64,000 nt of DNA from Nitrosomonadales bacterium (GTDB lineage Bacteria > Pseudomonadota > Gammaproteobacteria > Burkholderiales > Gallionellaceae), in NCBI GenBank assembly GCA_016218415.1, contig JACRED010000024.1, positions 1 through 64,000 of the forward strand, read 5' to 3'. A program made the position numbers and the translations under genes. A model generated the notes under the pieces. The model searched no databases and was not told the DNA's origin. It saw nothing but the letters and a program-made list of their open reading frames with translations. Shown piece after piece: positions 29,050-40,699 of this stretch. Every line of letters starts with the position of its first letter. Position 1 is the stretch's first letter.

Positions 29050-30051
29050 ATGGACAGCGAAGACTATTCCGACCGCAAATACCTGAAGCGCCGTGATCAG
29101 GGCAACGAGCATGGGTGGCAATTCCAATTTGAACGAGAACCAATCGAAGCATCGGAATACTTTAGGGACAGCAAGTACGGCTCAAAGACCCACTCGTACC
29201 AAGCGGCCAAGAATCATCGCGATGCATTTTTGAAAAATGCTTATGAACAGGGAATTCTTGACCCCGACACCCCCTCTCTCCGACACTCGATCCCGCTCGT
29301 CCTCGCCTTATCACCTCGCAACACTTCTGGCATTGTCGGTGTATCTCGCGAAGACCGGCCAAGAAAGGATCGCATAAAACGCGAAGTAAGCTGGGTTGCC
29401 AACTACCAAGACGAATCCGGAAAAAACAAGCAAAAGCAATTTTTTGTAGCCCGCCTTGGAGAAAAGGAGGCTCTTTTCAGAGCCGTTTCATTCAGAAAAG
29501 ATTTCGTTCAGCGCGTCGCAGAAAGAACTACAAATTCCATAAAGCGCGTGGAGATTGAAAAACATCTTCAGGAACTTGATTCTCTTTTTGAATATATTAT
29601 TGCTCTCGAAGAAGATGCAGATGTTTTCTTCTTTCTTGGCACGATTAACAACCCATTACTTGCATCTACGACCAAGCAAGAAATGCTCAATGTCCGTATC
29701 GGGCAACAGCGTTTCCGTAAGTTGGTACTCGACATGTGGAGACACAAATGCGCCATTACGGGCGCAACTCAATTCATAACAGCATCTCACATCAAACCAT
29801 GGAGCGTATCAGACAACTTTGAGCGACTAGATCCCTTTAATGGATTGCCGCTCTCCCCAGTCTATGACAAAGCCTTCGATGTCGGGCTAATTTCATTCGA
29901 CGACGAAGGGAAGATTCTCATCTCAAAACACCTCATGCATGACGCCAACCTACTCGGGATAAGTGGTCAAGAGCGCATCAGAGAACTGAACTTTATGCAC
30001 AAAAAATACTTGGCATATCATCGAAAAATCCTGTTTGAACCAAATACGTAG
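29050..30051 (+). CDS. HNH endonuclease with AP2-like DNA-binding domain
   Basis: AP2-like NTSGIVGVSREDR...SWVANYQDESGK and HNH W-RHKCAITGATQFITASHIKPW. Confidence 0.75.
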   Translation: MDSEDYSDRKYLKRRDQGNEHGWQFQFEREPIEASEYFRDSKYGSKTHSYQAAKNHRDAFLKNAYEQGILDPDTPSLRHSIPLVLALSPRNTSGIVGVSREDRPRKDRIKREVSWVANYQDESGKNKQKQFFVARLGEKEALFRAVSFRKDFVQRVAERTTNSIKRVEIEKHLQELDSLFEYIIALEEDADVFFFLGTINNPLLASTTKQEMLNVRIGQQRFRKLVLDMWRHKCAITGATQFITASHIKPWSVSDNFERLDPFNGLPLSPVYDKAFDVGLISFDDEGKILISKHLMHDANLLGISGQERIRELNFMHKKYLAYHRKILFEPNT

Positions 30052-30093
30052 ACCAAGTACAAAACTCTCGCGAGTTTCCCCCAATATCGCACT

Positions 30094-30318
30094 CTAGGCG
30101 AACAGTACGACCTTGAGCAGCATGGCGGGCGGGTAGGCGGCGGCGCCTGTCAGGTCATTCTTGAAGCGGACATCGAAGCTGGTGAGGTCGAGTTCTTTGT
30201 CGATCAGGTGGTTCATCGCATGTTCGAATGTGCCCGGCAAAAGCTGTCGTTGCAAGTCAACAGCGAGAAACCGGGGGCTGGTGTCGATGTGTTTGTAACG
30301 CGCCATTTGCTTCTCCAA
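30094..30318 (-). pseudogene. truncated IS1182-like transposase N-terminus
   Basis: MARYKHIDTSPRFLAVDLQRQLLPGTFEHAMNHLIDKELDLTSFDVRFKNDLTGAAAYPPAMLLKVVLFA then ends. Confidence 0.75.
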
Positions 30319-30427
30319 AATATCTCCCCTACTTCGACCTTGATATTTGTTTTGGTTCGCGGCAGGATGCGGTTATGAACAGACTTTTTCTACAACGTCG
30401 TTGGGCCCATTCCGAAACCCGATTTGC

Positions 30428-30457
30428 TTGACATACCATAATTGGTATGTTGATAAT
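30428..30457 (+). promoter_or_regulatory. sigma70-type promoter with embedded operator palindrome upstream of higBA
   Basis: TTGACA at 30428, TGATAAT after 17 bp, palindrome ACATACCA-TAAT-TGGTATGT at 30431..30450. Confidence 0.7.
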
Positions 30458-30462
30458 GCTGC

Positions 30463-30747
30463 ATGTGGGAAATAGAAGAACACCGTCGCGTTGACAAACA
30501 GCTTTCCGGCTCCGTCCCTATCGAGGTTCTGAAGCGTTACGAGAAGTGGAAAGACATTGCCAGAGTCTCTGGGCCACCGGGGTTGCGACTCATCAAGGGG
30601 TTTCACGATGAGGCTTTGTCTGGCGAGTGGAAAGGCCACCGCTCTTCCCGGCTAGGGCTCCAGTGGCGCGTGATTTACCGAGTTGTTGCCAATGTGTTGC
30701 TGATCCAAGTTGTTCAAGTTACCGCCCACGATTACAGGAGGCCGTGA
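30463..30747 (+). CDS. HigB/RelE-type toxin
   Basis: MWEIEEHRRVDKQL start, GEWKGHRSSRLGLQWRVIYRV; overlaps XRE gene. Confidence 0.85.
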   Translation: MWEIEEHRRVDKQLSGSVPIEVLKRYEKWKDIARVSGPPGLRLIKGFHDEALSGEWKGHRSSRLGLQWRVIYRVVANVLLIQVVQVTAHDYRRP

Positions 30748-31009
30748 AATGAAAGAGTTTCGTCCCGCAAAAAAACGAGTTGAGGTTTCGGTGGGGGAGT
30801 CCGTTCGCATTTTGCGTGAACTCCAAGAGTTGAGCCAAAGCCAGCTTTCCGAGCTTACTGGTATTCCTCAAGCCACTATCTCAGCCATCGAAAACGGTAG
30901 AGTGAATTTAGGTGTCGAGCGAGCGAAGGTTTTTGCTCGCGCCCTCCAGTGCCACCCTGCCGTACTCGTGTTTCCCGGCTGGGAGGTTCCACTTGCGCGC
31001 GCAGCATAA
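30710..31009 (+). CDS. HigA-type XRE antitoxin
   Basis: HTH LSQSQLSELTGIPQATISAIENGR; start likely at 30749. Confidence 0.85.
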   Translation: MFKLPPTITGGREMKEFRPAKKRVEVSVGESVRILRELQELSQSQLSELTGIPQATISAIENGRVNLGVERAKVFARALQCHPAVLVFPGWEVPLARAA

Positions 31010-31073
31010 CCCGGCAGTCAACACGGACGCTGCGCGATAAGGCCGCGCAGCACCGGTTACTTCTACGTAGCAA
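31004..31073 (+). other. integron attC-like recombination site
   Basis: Overlaps higA stop; gcataacccggcagtcaacacggacgctgcgcg-ataagg-ccgcgcagcaccggttacttctacgtagcaa, paired arms with one extra base in left arm. Confidence 0.65.
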
Positions 31074-31127
31074 CTTGACAAGCGTACGTAATGGCGTACC
31101 ATTCAAGCTTCTTTGAAGGAGCGTGAA

Positions 31128-31370
31128 ATGAACACTCTTACCGCCAGCGAAGCTCGCGCAAATCTGTACCGGCTTATTGATCAAACAGTAGAGTCTCATG
31201 AGCCCATCATCATTTCCGGAAAACGCAGCAGTGCCGTGCTGCTTTCTGCGGAAGACTGGAGCGCAATTCAAGAAACCTTGTACCTGCTGGCCGTACCCGG
31301 CATGCGCGAGTCCATCAAGACTGGCATGGCCGAACCCCTCGCAAAAAGCTCGAAGGCGCTTAAGTGGTGA
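31128..31370 (+). CDS. YefM/Phd-type antitoxin
   Basis: MNTLTASEARANLYRLIDQTVESHEPIIISGKRSSAVLLSAEDW. Confidence 0.92.
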   Translation: MNTLTASEARANLYRLIDQTVESHEPIIISGKRSSAVLLSAEDWSAIQETLYLLAVPGMRESIKTGMAEPLAKSSKALKW

Positions 31371-31630
31371 GTTGGGAAGTTGTTTATGCCAAGCAAGCAA
31401 TGAAGGACGCAAAGAAGCTTGCTGCAAGCGGCCTTAAACCAAAGGCACAAGAAATGCTGGCGGTTCTTGCCAACGACCCATTTCAAAATCCACCACCCTT
31501 CGAAAAGTTGGTCGGTGATCTTGCTGGCGCATACTCTCGCCGTATCAATATTCAGCATCGCATCGTGTACGAAGTCTTTGCCAAAGAGAAAACGGTTCGT
31601 GTCCTACGTATGTGGACGCACTATGAGTGA
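31364..31630 (+). CDS. YoeB-type toxin
   Basis: VYAKQAMKDAKKLAASGL...NPPPFEKLVGDLAGAYSRRINIQHRIVYEV...VLRMWTHYE. Confidence 0.93.
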   Translation: MVSWEVVYAKQAMKDAKKLAASGLKPKAQEMLAVLANDPFQNPPPFEKLVGDLAGAYSRRINIQHRIVYEVFAKEKTVRVLRMWTHYE

Positions 31631-31636
31631 CCGGAG

Positions 31637-31697
31637 GCCCGACCCGTCGTTCATGCGGGCCGCGTAAAAGCGCGCAGCCCCTTGCTTTACGTTGCAT
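31637..31697 (+). other. integron attC-like recombination site
   Basis: gcccgacccgtcgttcatgcgggccgcg-taaaa-gcgcgcagccccttgctttacgttgcat, begins 7 nt after yoeB stop. Confidence 0.65.
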
Positions 31698-31757
31698 AGA
31701 GCGAGTCGCTTTCCAAGTTGACGCTGCAAGGAATTTGATTGCAACATAACCATTCGC

Positions 31758-31786
31758 TTCATGCCGCAGACTGGCTGCGGCATGAA
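31758..31786. repeat. perfect hairpin ttcatgccgcag-actgg-ctgcggcatgaa
   Basis: 12-bp perfect arms, 5-nt loop, preceded by acataac. Confidence 0.85.
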
Positions 31787-31801
31787 CTTAAAAGTGAATC
31801 C

Positions 31802-32518
31802 ATGAGCCTGCGACGCTGCCTTGCCATCATTGTTGTCACCGAGCTGCTCTCCATGGCAGCCGCGCGGCTGGCGCTTCATTTCTACGGGCCGTGGTCGGTC
31901 GAGGCGGAGTCGATACGCACGATCTTGCGCATCGCCACAGCGTCGATTTACTGGTGGCTGCTGCGGCCGCTGATCCTTTCCCGCACGCCGGACCTGTCGG
32001 CGTTGCGTAGCCCGTTGCTTATCTCAGGGTTGTTGCTGTTCATGCTGATCCCGGTAGTCGTGGGCCGCTACGACCTATCGACCCCGCTTGCCATCCTGTT
32101 CGCGGTAACCAGCGTGCCCGTGGCGGTGAAAGAGGAATTTTTGTTCCGCGGCATAGTGCAGAATCTGTTGGCCGAAAGATTCGGTTTTGTGCAATCGGTG
32201 CTGTTCACCAGCGCGATTTTTACCGTATGGCATATCGGGGTCTGGGAACCGACGGTCTGGACGTTTTCGCAGATCTTTTTCGCCAGCATCCTGCTTGGCG
32301 TCGTGTACGTGCATACCGGCAGCATACTGGCCGCGATCGTCATCCACGCGGTCTACGATGCGCTGTTCTCCTTCACGCCCCTGCTCCCTGTCCCACTCGG
32401 CGAAAACTGGGGCTTCATCCCGTTGCTGGCGGCTGTCGCACTGGTGACCTGGCGGACTTCAAAAAGCGGGCCATCGGCCAACTCACATTCAGGCGCGCCC
32501 CGCTATCCCAAACCATGA
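31802..32518 (+). CDS. CPBP-family intramembrane glutamic endopeptidase
   Basis: VAVKEEFLFRGIVQNLLAERFG, AIFTVWHIG, TGSILAAIVIHAVYDAL. Confidence 0.88.
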   Translation: MSLRRCLAIIVVTELLSMAAARLALHFYGPWSVEAESIRTILRIATASIYWWLLRPLILSRTPDLSALRSPLLISGLLLFMLIPVVVGRYDLSTPLAILFAVTSVPVAVKEEFLFRGIVQNLLAERFGFVQSVLFTSAIFTVWHIGVWEPTVWTFSQIFFASILLGVVYVHTGSILAAIVIHAVYDALFSFTPLLPVPLGENWGFIPLLAAVALVTWRTSKSGPSANSHSGAPRYPKP

Positions 32519-33273
32519 TGAAGCAAAATCTGAGCTGTCCTGTCTGCGGCGGTGCCTGTGCGCTGCTCGATGTGGTGGACTTCAACAAGTCGTGCCTGGA
32601 ATCACCGGGCCAATTCCCGGCACGCGCGGGCATCCCCGTCTACTACGCGCTATGCGGCAGTTGCGGTTTCTGTTTCGCGCCGGATTTCGCGGCCTGGACG
32701 CCGGAGGAATTCAGGGAGAAGATTTACAACGCGGGGTACGATAGTGTGGACCCGGATCATCTGGAGGTCCGGCCCCGCGCGAATGCCGGCAATTTGATCG
32801 CGCTGTTCGGGAAGCAGGCGGGTTCGATCAAACACCTGGACTACGGCGGCGGCAGCGGGATGCTCGCCAGGCTGTTAAGGGAATCCGGCTGGCAGTCTGT
32901 TTCCCATGATCCCCTGATGGATCGGGATGCGAGCCTGGGGCAGCCTGGAAGCTTCGACCTGATCACGGCATTCGAGGTCTTCGAGCATGTTGCCGACGTG
33001 GGTGAACTGATGACTAACCTGCGTTCTTTGCTGGCCCCGAATGGCCTGGTGCTGTTTTCGACTTTATTGTCGGACGGGAGTATTCATCCGGGACAACGGA
33101 TCAACTGGTGGTACGCCTCTCCCCGCAACGGGCACATCAGCCTGTTCTCCAGAAAGAGCCTCGCGATCCTTGCCAGGAAGAACGGGTTCAATTTTCTCAG
33201 CCTGTCGCAGGGTTTTCACATTTTCTTTACCCATGTGCCGCACTGGGCCGATCACCTGATCCGCAAGGCCTGA
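32515..33273 (+). CDS. SAM methyltransferase with zinc-binding N-terminus
   Basis: CPVCGG..., LDYGGGSGMLARLLRE, ITAFEVFEHVADVGELM. Confidence 0.8.
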   Translation: MMKQNLSCPVCGGACALLDVVDFNKSCLESPGQFPARAGIPVYYALCGSCGFCFAPDFAAWTPEEFREKIYNAGYDSVDPDHLEVRPRANAGNLIALFGKQAGSIKHLDYGGGSGMLARLLRESGWQSVSHDPLMDRDASLGQPGSFDLITAFEVFEHVADVGELMTNLRSLLAPNGLVLFSTLLSDGSIHPGQRINWWYASPRNGHISLFSRKSLAILARKNGFNFLSLSQGFHIFFTHVPHWADHLIRKA

Positions 33274-33281
33274 CGCCGCTG

Positions 33282-33995
33282 TCATTTTTGACCGGGCACG
33301 CCGGATGCCCCCCGTGCGTGCCTGACCGCAAGCAGATAGATCTTTTCCAGATCCTGTTCGGTGATGTCGATATAGGAGCCGATCTCCTTCAGCGCATATT
33401 CGAAGTCGGCATGGCGCAGCTGGATGACCCTGTCGCTGCTTTGCGCATCCTTGCGCGGCTGACTCTTGAAGTAGGCCGGATAGCGGCGCCACGGGAACAG
33501 ATTGTTGAACACGATGGCGGTCAACAGCATGGCGATCACATTCAGCAGCACCGGGGTCAGCACGAACTGGTAGCCCAGCGCATGCACGGCCGGCCCGCCG
33601 ATCACGGCGACCAATGCCGTGCCGCCGCCGGGCGGATGCAGGCAGCGCAGATAATGCATCGCGACGATCGAGAGCGACACCGCCAGCGGCGCGGCAATCA
33701 GCGGATCCGCAATGGCTTGCGCGCAGGCAACGCCGATCACCGCCGGCAGCACATGGCCGCCGGTCAACGGCCAAGGCTGCGACAGCGCGCCATGCGGCAC
33801 CGCGAACAGCAACACCGCCGACGCGCCCATTGAAGCGACCAGCAGCAGCGAGTCCGGCAGGTCGAGATAATGCAAGCTGGCCCACATGGCCAGAATAATG
33901 GCGGCGAATCCGCCGACCGCGGATATCAGCTTCTCGCCATGACCGGTGGTGTTCGACTCGACCCCCAGTACCTCAAGAATTCTCTTCATCGACAT
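33282..33995 (-). CDS. HPP-family membrane protein
   Basis: SMGASAVLLFAVPHGALSQPWPLTGGHVLPAVIGVA, LHPPGGGTAL. Confidence 0.9.
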   Translation of the reverse strand: MSMKRILEVLGVESNTTGHGEKLISAVGGFAAIILAMWASLHYLDLPDSLLLVASMGASAVLLFAVPHGALSQPWPLTGGHVLPAVIGVACAQAIADPLIAAPLAVSLSIVAMHYLRCLHPPGGGTALVAVIGGPAVHALGYQFVLTPVLLNVIAMLLTAIVFNNLFPWRRYPAYFKSQPRKDAQSSDRVIQLRHADFEYALKEIGSYIDITEQDLEKIYLLAVRHARGASGVPGQK

Positions 33996-34129
33996 AGTTA
34001 AAAATTTCTCCTGTCTGGAAAGCCCCCGATTCGGCAGGATATCGGCCTGCATGCGGGTGATCCGTTTCATGCTATCGTGTCTACAGCATCTTGGCACAAT
34101 AGCAAACCCAATTCAAAAATATCTGCGCC

Positions 34130-34510
34130 ATGTACCCGTTACTCAAAACCCTGCATATCTCCTGCGCCGTACTGAGCTACGCGCTGTTCTTCCTGCGCGG
34201 CATCTGGAGTCTGAAAGGTTCGCCCCTCATGCAGCAACGCTGGATCAGGATTGTTCCGCATCTCATCGATACCATACTGCTCGGCTCCGCCGTTGCGCTG
34301 GCTGTCACCATTCGGCGCTACCCGTTGGTGGATGCCTGGCTGACCGCCAAGGTGCTGGCGCTGCTGCTTTATATCGGGCTGGGTTTCGTCGCGCTGAAAT
34401 ACGGACGGAACAGGACTGCCCGGGTTTCCGCATGGCTGGCGGCGCAGGCGGTGTTCATTTATATCGCGCTGGTCGCCGTTCAGCACGACCCGTTCCCTTT
34501 TTTCGGTTAG
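34130..34510 (+). CDS. SirB2-family membrane protein
   Basis: LKTLHISCAVLSYALFFLRGIWSL, RIVPHLIDTILL. Confidence 0.88.
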   Translation: MYPLLKTLHISCAVLSYALFFLRGIWSLKGSPLMQQRWIRIVPHLIDTILLGSAVALAVTIRRYPLVDAWLTAKVLALLLYIGLGFVALKYGRNRTARVSAWLAAQAVFIYIALVAVQHDPFPFFG

Positions 34511-34515
34511 AGTAA

Positions 34516-35070
34516 ATGTTCCCGCTCTCTTCCGGCGCCGCCGCACCCGGCTTCGATCACCCGCTGGAAATGCTGCACGCCTGCCACGGCAAGATTCTGC
34601 GCCAATGCGACACGCTGAACAAACTGGCCGCCCATCTTGCCGAGCAAGGCTGCGACGAGTCGGCGCAACAGGCCGCACAGGGCATACTGCGTTATTTCGA
34701 CAGCGCCGGGCGATTCCATCATCAGGATGAAGAGCTGGACCTGTTCCCTGCGCTGCGCGCCTGCGCCGACGCAGATCAGGCGCAACTGGATGCATTGCTG
34801 GAACGCCTGCTGGCAGAGCACATCGTGATGATGTCTGCCTGGGAGGAATTGCGTGCAACACTGCTCAGGCTTGCCGAAGGTGTGCCTGTGCCGCTGCCGG
34901 CAATGCTGCTGGGCAGATTTGTCGCCAGCCATACCGCGCACATCGCCGTCGAGGAAACCGAACTGCTGCCGCTCGCCGCGCGTTTGCTCGGTGCCCGGCA
35001 ATTGGCGCAGCTGGGCCGCAGCATGGCGGAACGGCGCGGGGTGCAGCCCCCTCCTGGGACACGGGCGTAA
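34516..35070 (+). CDS. hemerythrin-domain protein
   Basis: H-x-ligand pattern FDHPLEMLHACHGKI, FHHQDEELDLFP, HTAHIAVEETELLPLA. Confidence 0.85.
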   Translation: MFPLSSGAAAPGFDHPLEMLHACHGKILRQCDTLNKLAAHLAEQGCDESAQQAAQGILRYFDSAGRFHHQDEELDLFPALRACADADQAQLDALLERLLAEHIVMMSAWEELRATLLRLAEGVPVPLPAMLLGRFVASHTAHIAVEETELLPLAARLLGARQLAQLGRSMAERRGVQPPPGTRA

Positions 35071-35217
35071 CTTCGAGCAGGCGACGGATGCCCGACTGCC
35101 CGCCGCGCTTGCAGTTGGAACGCAAATGGTCATATCATTCGGCTACATGCAACAACTCGTGTCGCTGTCAGCACAGGCGAAACCGCTCGTTCTAATCGCA
35201 GGTCTAAGGGGGAAGCA

Positions 35218-36930
35218 ATGTTCAAGGATTCACGCATCAGTGTTCGTCTCGGAATCGGCTTTGCGGCTGTGGTAGGACTTTTTGCGGTGACCCTGCTGCT
35301 GGTCGGCATGTCGCTTTCCGATCTCACCAGCAGCGTCAAAAAGATCAACGATGAAACCCTGCCCTATGTCCTGCTGGTCGATGAAATGGATGTCAGCCGT
35401 TCCGAGGTACAGCAGTTCCTGACCGATGTTTCCGCCACCCATGACAGGGAGGCCTACCAGGAGGCCGACGAATCGGCCAGGCACTTTTTGAACGGGGTGG
35501 AAAAATTCAAGCAACTGTACCGGCAAAATAACGATACGCAGAACCTGAAGCAAATCGAATCCATAGAGGAGAGTTTCAAACGATTCAACGCCAGCGGAAA
35601 AGTCATGGCGGAAGCCTATATCACCAGCGGCATCACTGCCGGCAATCTGCTGATGAAGGGCGGCGAGGGAATAGCAGGCTTTGACAAGGATAGCGAAACG
35701 ATCGCCGTGGAGCTGGCGAAATTCCGCAAGCAGCAGGTGGCCGGGGCAAACAAGATCACCGCCGACACCCTGGATAATGCCAACGCCACCATGAAGCAAA
35801 TGATCTCGAGCGGTTTTGCCGCGGCATTGCTGGCGGCCCTGCTGGGCTTGTGGATCGTGCGCAGCATCCTGCGGCAACTGGGCGGCGAACCGGCTTATGT
35901 CGCCGACATCGTCAAGCGCGTGGCGCAGGGCGACCTGACCGTCAGAGTGGAAACCAGAGCCGGCGACAACAGCAGCATGCTGTATGGCATCAAGGATATG
36001 GTCAGCAAGTTCACCGGCATCGTTGCCGAAGTGCGCGGCAGCACCGACTCGATCACCACCGCATCGAAAGAGATCGCGGCGGGCAACAGCGACCTGTCGC
36101 AGCGCACCGAAGAGCAGGCATCGAGCCTGGAGGAAACCGCCTCGAGCATGGAACAGCTGACCTCGACGGTGCGCCAGAATGCCGAGAACGCGCGGCAGGC
36201 CAACCAGCTGGCCAGCAACGCCTCCGACATCGCCGTCAAGGGCGGCCAAGTCGTCGGCGAGGTGGTGAACACCATGGCCTCCATCAGCGCCAGTTCGCGA
36301 AAAATCATGGACATCATCAGCGTCATCGAAGGCATCGCCTTCCAGACCAACATCCTCGCGCTCAATGCGGCGGTGGAAGCCGCCCGCGCCGGGGAACAGG
36401 GGCGCGGCTTTGCCGTGGTCGCCGGCGAAGTGCGCAACCTGGCGCAACGCTCGGCGGCAGCCGCCAAGGAAATCACCACCCTGATCGACGACTCGGTGGA
36501 CAAGGTGGACATCGGTTCCAGGCAGGTTGATCAGGCGGGCGCGACGATGACCGAGATCGTCGCGGCGGTGAAACGCGTCACCGACATCATGTCGGAAATT
36601 TCCGCCGCCTCCATCGAGCAGAGCGCCGGCATCGAACAGGTCAACCAGGCCATCGTCCAGATGGACGAAGTCACCCAGCAGAACGCCGCGCTGGTTGAGG
36701 AAGCCGCCGCCGCGGCAGAATCCATGCAGGATCAGGCGGCCGCGCTGATGGCGGCGGTGAGCGCGTTCAAACTGGAGGGCGGCAGGACAGGCGCGAAGGC
36801 AACTTCCAACAAAGCAGTTGCCCAGCAGCCCACCCGTACGCACTATGCGCCCATCGCCAAAGCACCCGTCAAGCGGGTGCGCAAACAGGAAAAAATCGAG
36901 GACGACAAGGATGACTGGAAAGAGTTTTGA
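35218..36930 (+). CDS. methyl-accepting chemotaxis protein
   Basis: Signalling hairpin [45 protein letters not shown]. Confidence 0.95.
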   Translation: MFKDSRISVRLGIGFAAVVGLFAVTLLLVGMSLSDLTSSVKKINDETLPYVLLVDEMDVSRSEVQQFLTDVSATHDREAYQEADESARHFLNGVEKFKQLYRQNNDTQNLKQIESIEESFKRFNASGKVMAEAYITSGITAGNLLMKGGEGIAGFDKDSETIAVELAKFRKQQVAGANKITADTLDNANATMKQMISSGFAAALLAALLGLWIVRSILRQLGGEPAYVADIVKRVAQGDLTVRVETRAGDNSSMLYGIKDMVSKFTGIVAEVRGSTDSITTASKEIAAGNSDLSQRTEEQASSLEETASSMEQLTSTVRQNAENARQANQLASNASDIAVKGGQVVGEVVNTMASISASSRKIMDIISVIEGIAFQTNILALNAAVEAARAGEQGRGFAVVAGEVRNLAQRSAAAAKEITTLIDDSVDKVDIGSRQVDQAGATMTEIVAAVKRVTDIMSEISAASIEQSAGIEQVNQAIVQMDEVTQQNAALVEEAAAAAESMQDQAAALMAAVSAFKLEGGRTGAKATSNKAVAQQPTRTHYAPIAKAPVKRVRKQEKIEDDKDDWKEF

Positions 36931-36972
36931 TGGCTTTCCCTGCAGGTGCAGTCCCGGCATCAGATTCACACG

Positions 36973-37446
36973 ATGAGATGCATCCTGCTTTTATCCGTAT
37001 TGCTGCTCGGTGCCTGTTCGACAACCAAAGACCATGCGCCTGCACATGACAGCAATCGCGCAGCCATAGTCAAAAAACTCACCGCCTATGCCCAAAGCCT
37101 GATCGGCGCCCCGTACAAGTATGGCGGAAGCTCGCCCAGGACCGGTTTCGATTGCAGCGGTTTCGTCGGCCATGTGTTCGGCTATGCTGCCGACGTGTCG
37201 TTACCGCATGGTGCTGAACAAATCAGCCGGCATGGGTTGCCGGTCAAATCGTCGCAACTGCGCGAGGGCGACCTGGTTTTTTATGACACCAACAACCAGG
37301 CTTACTCGCATGTCGGGATCTATCTGGGCAATGACCGCTTCATCCATGCGCCGAGCAACGGCGGCAGCGTTCGCGTGGAGGATATGAAGATGGATTACTG
37401 GAAGAAACACTACAACGGGGCGAGGCGTATCACTTTGGGACGCTAG
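36973..37446 (+). CDS. NlpC/P60 lipoprotein endopeptidase
   Basis: Lipobox LLLGACS; GFDCSGFVGHVF and SHVGIYLGNDRFIHAP. Confidence 0.93.
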   Translation: MRCILLLSVLLLGACSTTKDHAPAHDSNRAAIVKKLTAYAQSLIGAPYKYGGSSPRTGFDCSGFVGHVFGYAADVSLPHGAEQISRHGLPVKSSQLREGDLVFYDTNNQAYSHVGIYLGNDRFIHAPSNGGSVRVEDMKMDYWKKHYNGARRITLGR

Positions 37447-38419
37447 TCCTGTTTTGCGTACCGCGTGCCGTTTTTACCGCCTCCGCAAGCTGGAATACCG
37501 ACATTGCGTAATAATCGCTGTTGTTGTAGCGCGTGATGACATCGAAATTGCCGAATGCCAGCCAGAACTCCTTGCCGTCCGCCACGGTAAAATCGATCAG
37601 GCGCGCAGTGCCTTCATCCTGTACCAGATCCGCACCCGGCTCCACGCCCACCGCAGACCATGCGGAAACCGGACGCGGAGAGGCAACCTCGCCGGCACAC
37701 ACCGTCTCCCCGACCTGCGCGCGCACCGCAACGATTTTTCCGCTGGCCCATCCGTAACCTTTCAGGTAGCTGGCAACGCTGCCGATGGCATCCTCGGCTG
37801 CGCCCAGCAGGTCGATCTTGCGGTCGCCGTTGAAATCCACCGCATAGGTACGGTAACTGCCGGGCATGAATTGCGGAATGCCCAGCGCGCCCGCATAGGA
37901 ACCGCGTATCGCCAGCAGATCGAACTGCTGTTCGCGCGCCAGCAGCAAATAATTTTCCAGTTCGCCGCGAAAGAATCCGGCGCGCTGCGGATAATCGAAG
38001 GCCAGCGTAGTCAGGGCATCCATGGTACGGAAGGTGCCGACGTCCTGGCCATAAACGGTTTCCACACCGATCACCGCGAGTATGATCTCCTGCGGCACCC
38101 CGTATTTCTGCTCGGCGCTTTGCAGGACGTCCCGGTATTTATCCCAGAATTTCAACCCCAGTCTGATGCGTTCCTGATTCACGAAAGAAGCGCGGTATTC
38201 CGGCCACGGCCTGATCGTCGCCGGGCGCGAGATAGCCGTGATCACCTGCGGAAGATGGCGTGCCTGGTCAAACGCGCTTTCCAGGTCGGCTCGCTCGAAT
38301 TTGTGCTTCGCCACCATCTCGTCGATGAATTCCGGGATGCCGGGCAGCACGGCGGCATGGACGGAATGCCAAGCCAGCGATAACTGCAGAAGGAGGATGC
38401 CGGACAATATTTTTATCAT
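37430..38419 (-). CDS. mltB: lytic murein transglycosylase B
   Basis: ILAVIGVETVYGQDVG, GSYAGALGIPQFMPGSYRTYAVDFNGD. Confidence 0.9.
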   Translation of the reverse strand: MIKILSGILLLQLSLAWHSVHAAVLPGIPEFIDEMVAKHKFERADLESAFDQARHLPQVITAISRPATIRPWPEYRASFVNQERIRLGLKFWDKYRDVLQSAEQKYGVPQEIILAVIGVETVYGQDVGTFRTMDALTTLAFDYPQRAGFFRGELENYLLLAREQQFDLLAIRGSYAGALGIPQFMPGSYRTYAVDFNGDRKIDLLGAAEDAIGSVASYLKGYGWASGKIVAVRAQVGETVCAGEVASPRPVSAWSAVGVEPGADLVQDEGTARLIDFTVADGKEFWLAFGNFDVITRYNNSDYYAMSVFQLAEAVKTARGTQNRTSVPK

Positions 38420-38495
38420 CCGGCGATTCTAACCGATGTAACGCTCGACACGCCCGCGCAACTGCTGGTAAATTCCGCTTTTCCCCAATCGCTGA

Positions 38496-40030
<1,535 letters not shown>

Positions 40031-40041
<11 letters not shown>

Positions 40042-40699
40042 CCTTCTTGCTCATCACATACATCAAATATTCGAAGAACATCTCGCACCAGTCCTGGTCG
40101 TTATCCTTGAGCGAATGCAGCAGCTTTTGCACTTCGGTCACAGGCCACTTCGGGTTGTAGGACACCAGCATGTGCTCGGGATATAGCTCGCGCGAGATGC
40201 TGAGACGCGATGCCATTTTGCTGATCCCGTCCAGCATCACCGCAATATCCTTGTCAGAGGCGATCTCGGCTGTCAGGTCCCCGTACATTTTCGGGTTCTG
40301 TTTGGTGAACTCGATAAACTGGGTCAGGATATAGAAGAACTCGCCTTTGTTGTCCTTGCTCACCGCATCGCCCATCATGAACGGCATCACCGATAATTCC
40401 AGCCAGTAATAGCCCAGTTTCGGGTTGCGATGCTTGGATACGCCGATGTAGCCGTTACGCTCCTTGGCGCGCTGTATCGCATCCTCCAGCAACAGCTTTT
40501 CCGAACCGCGCGTGGCGGCCACCTTGCCATCCACCGCTGACGGCTTGAGCATGAAAAAACCGGGAAATTCTTCGTAAATCTTCCCCGAATGATGGTGCTC
40601 CCGGAAATAGGCATTGAACAACTTCAATACCATTTCACCATTTTTCTCCACATCCAATAGCTCTTTGTTCACAACAGCGCCTTCTTTGCTGCCCGACAT
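40031..40699 (-). CDS. hypothetical protein
   Basis: 222 aa ORF in an otherwise non-coding interval. Confidence 0.65.

Noticed and set aside
30060-30080. aaactc-tcgc-gagttt hairpin after the HNH gene
   Set aside because: Too short and without attC layout or a T-tract; could be a weak terminator but not supported
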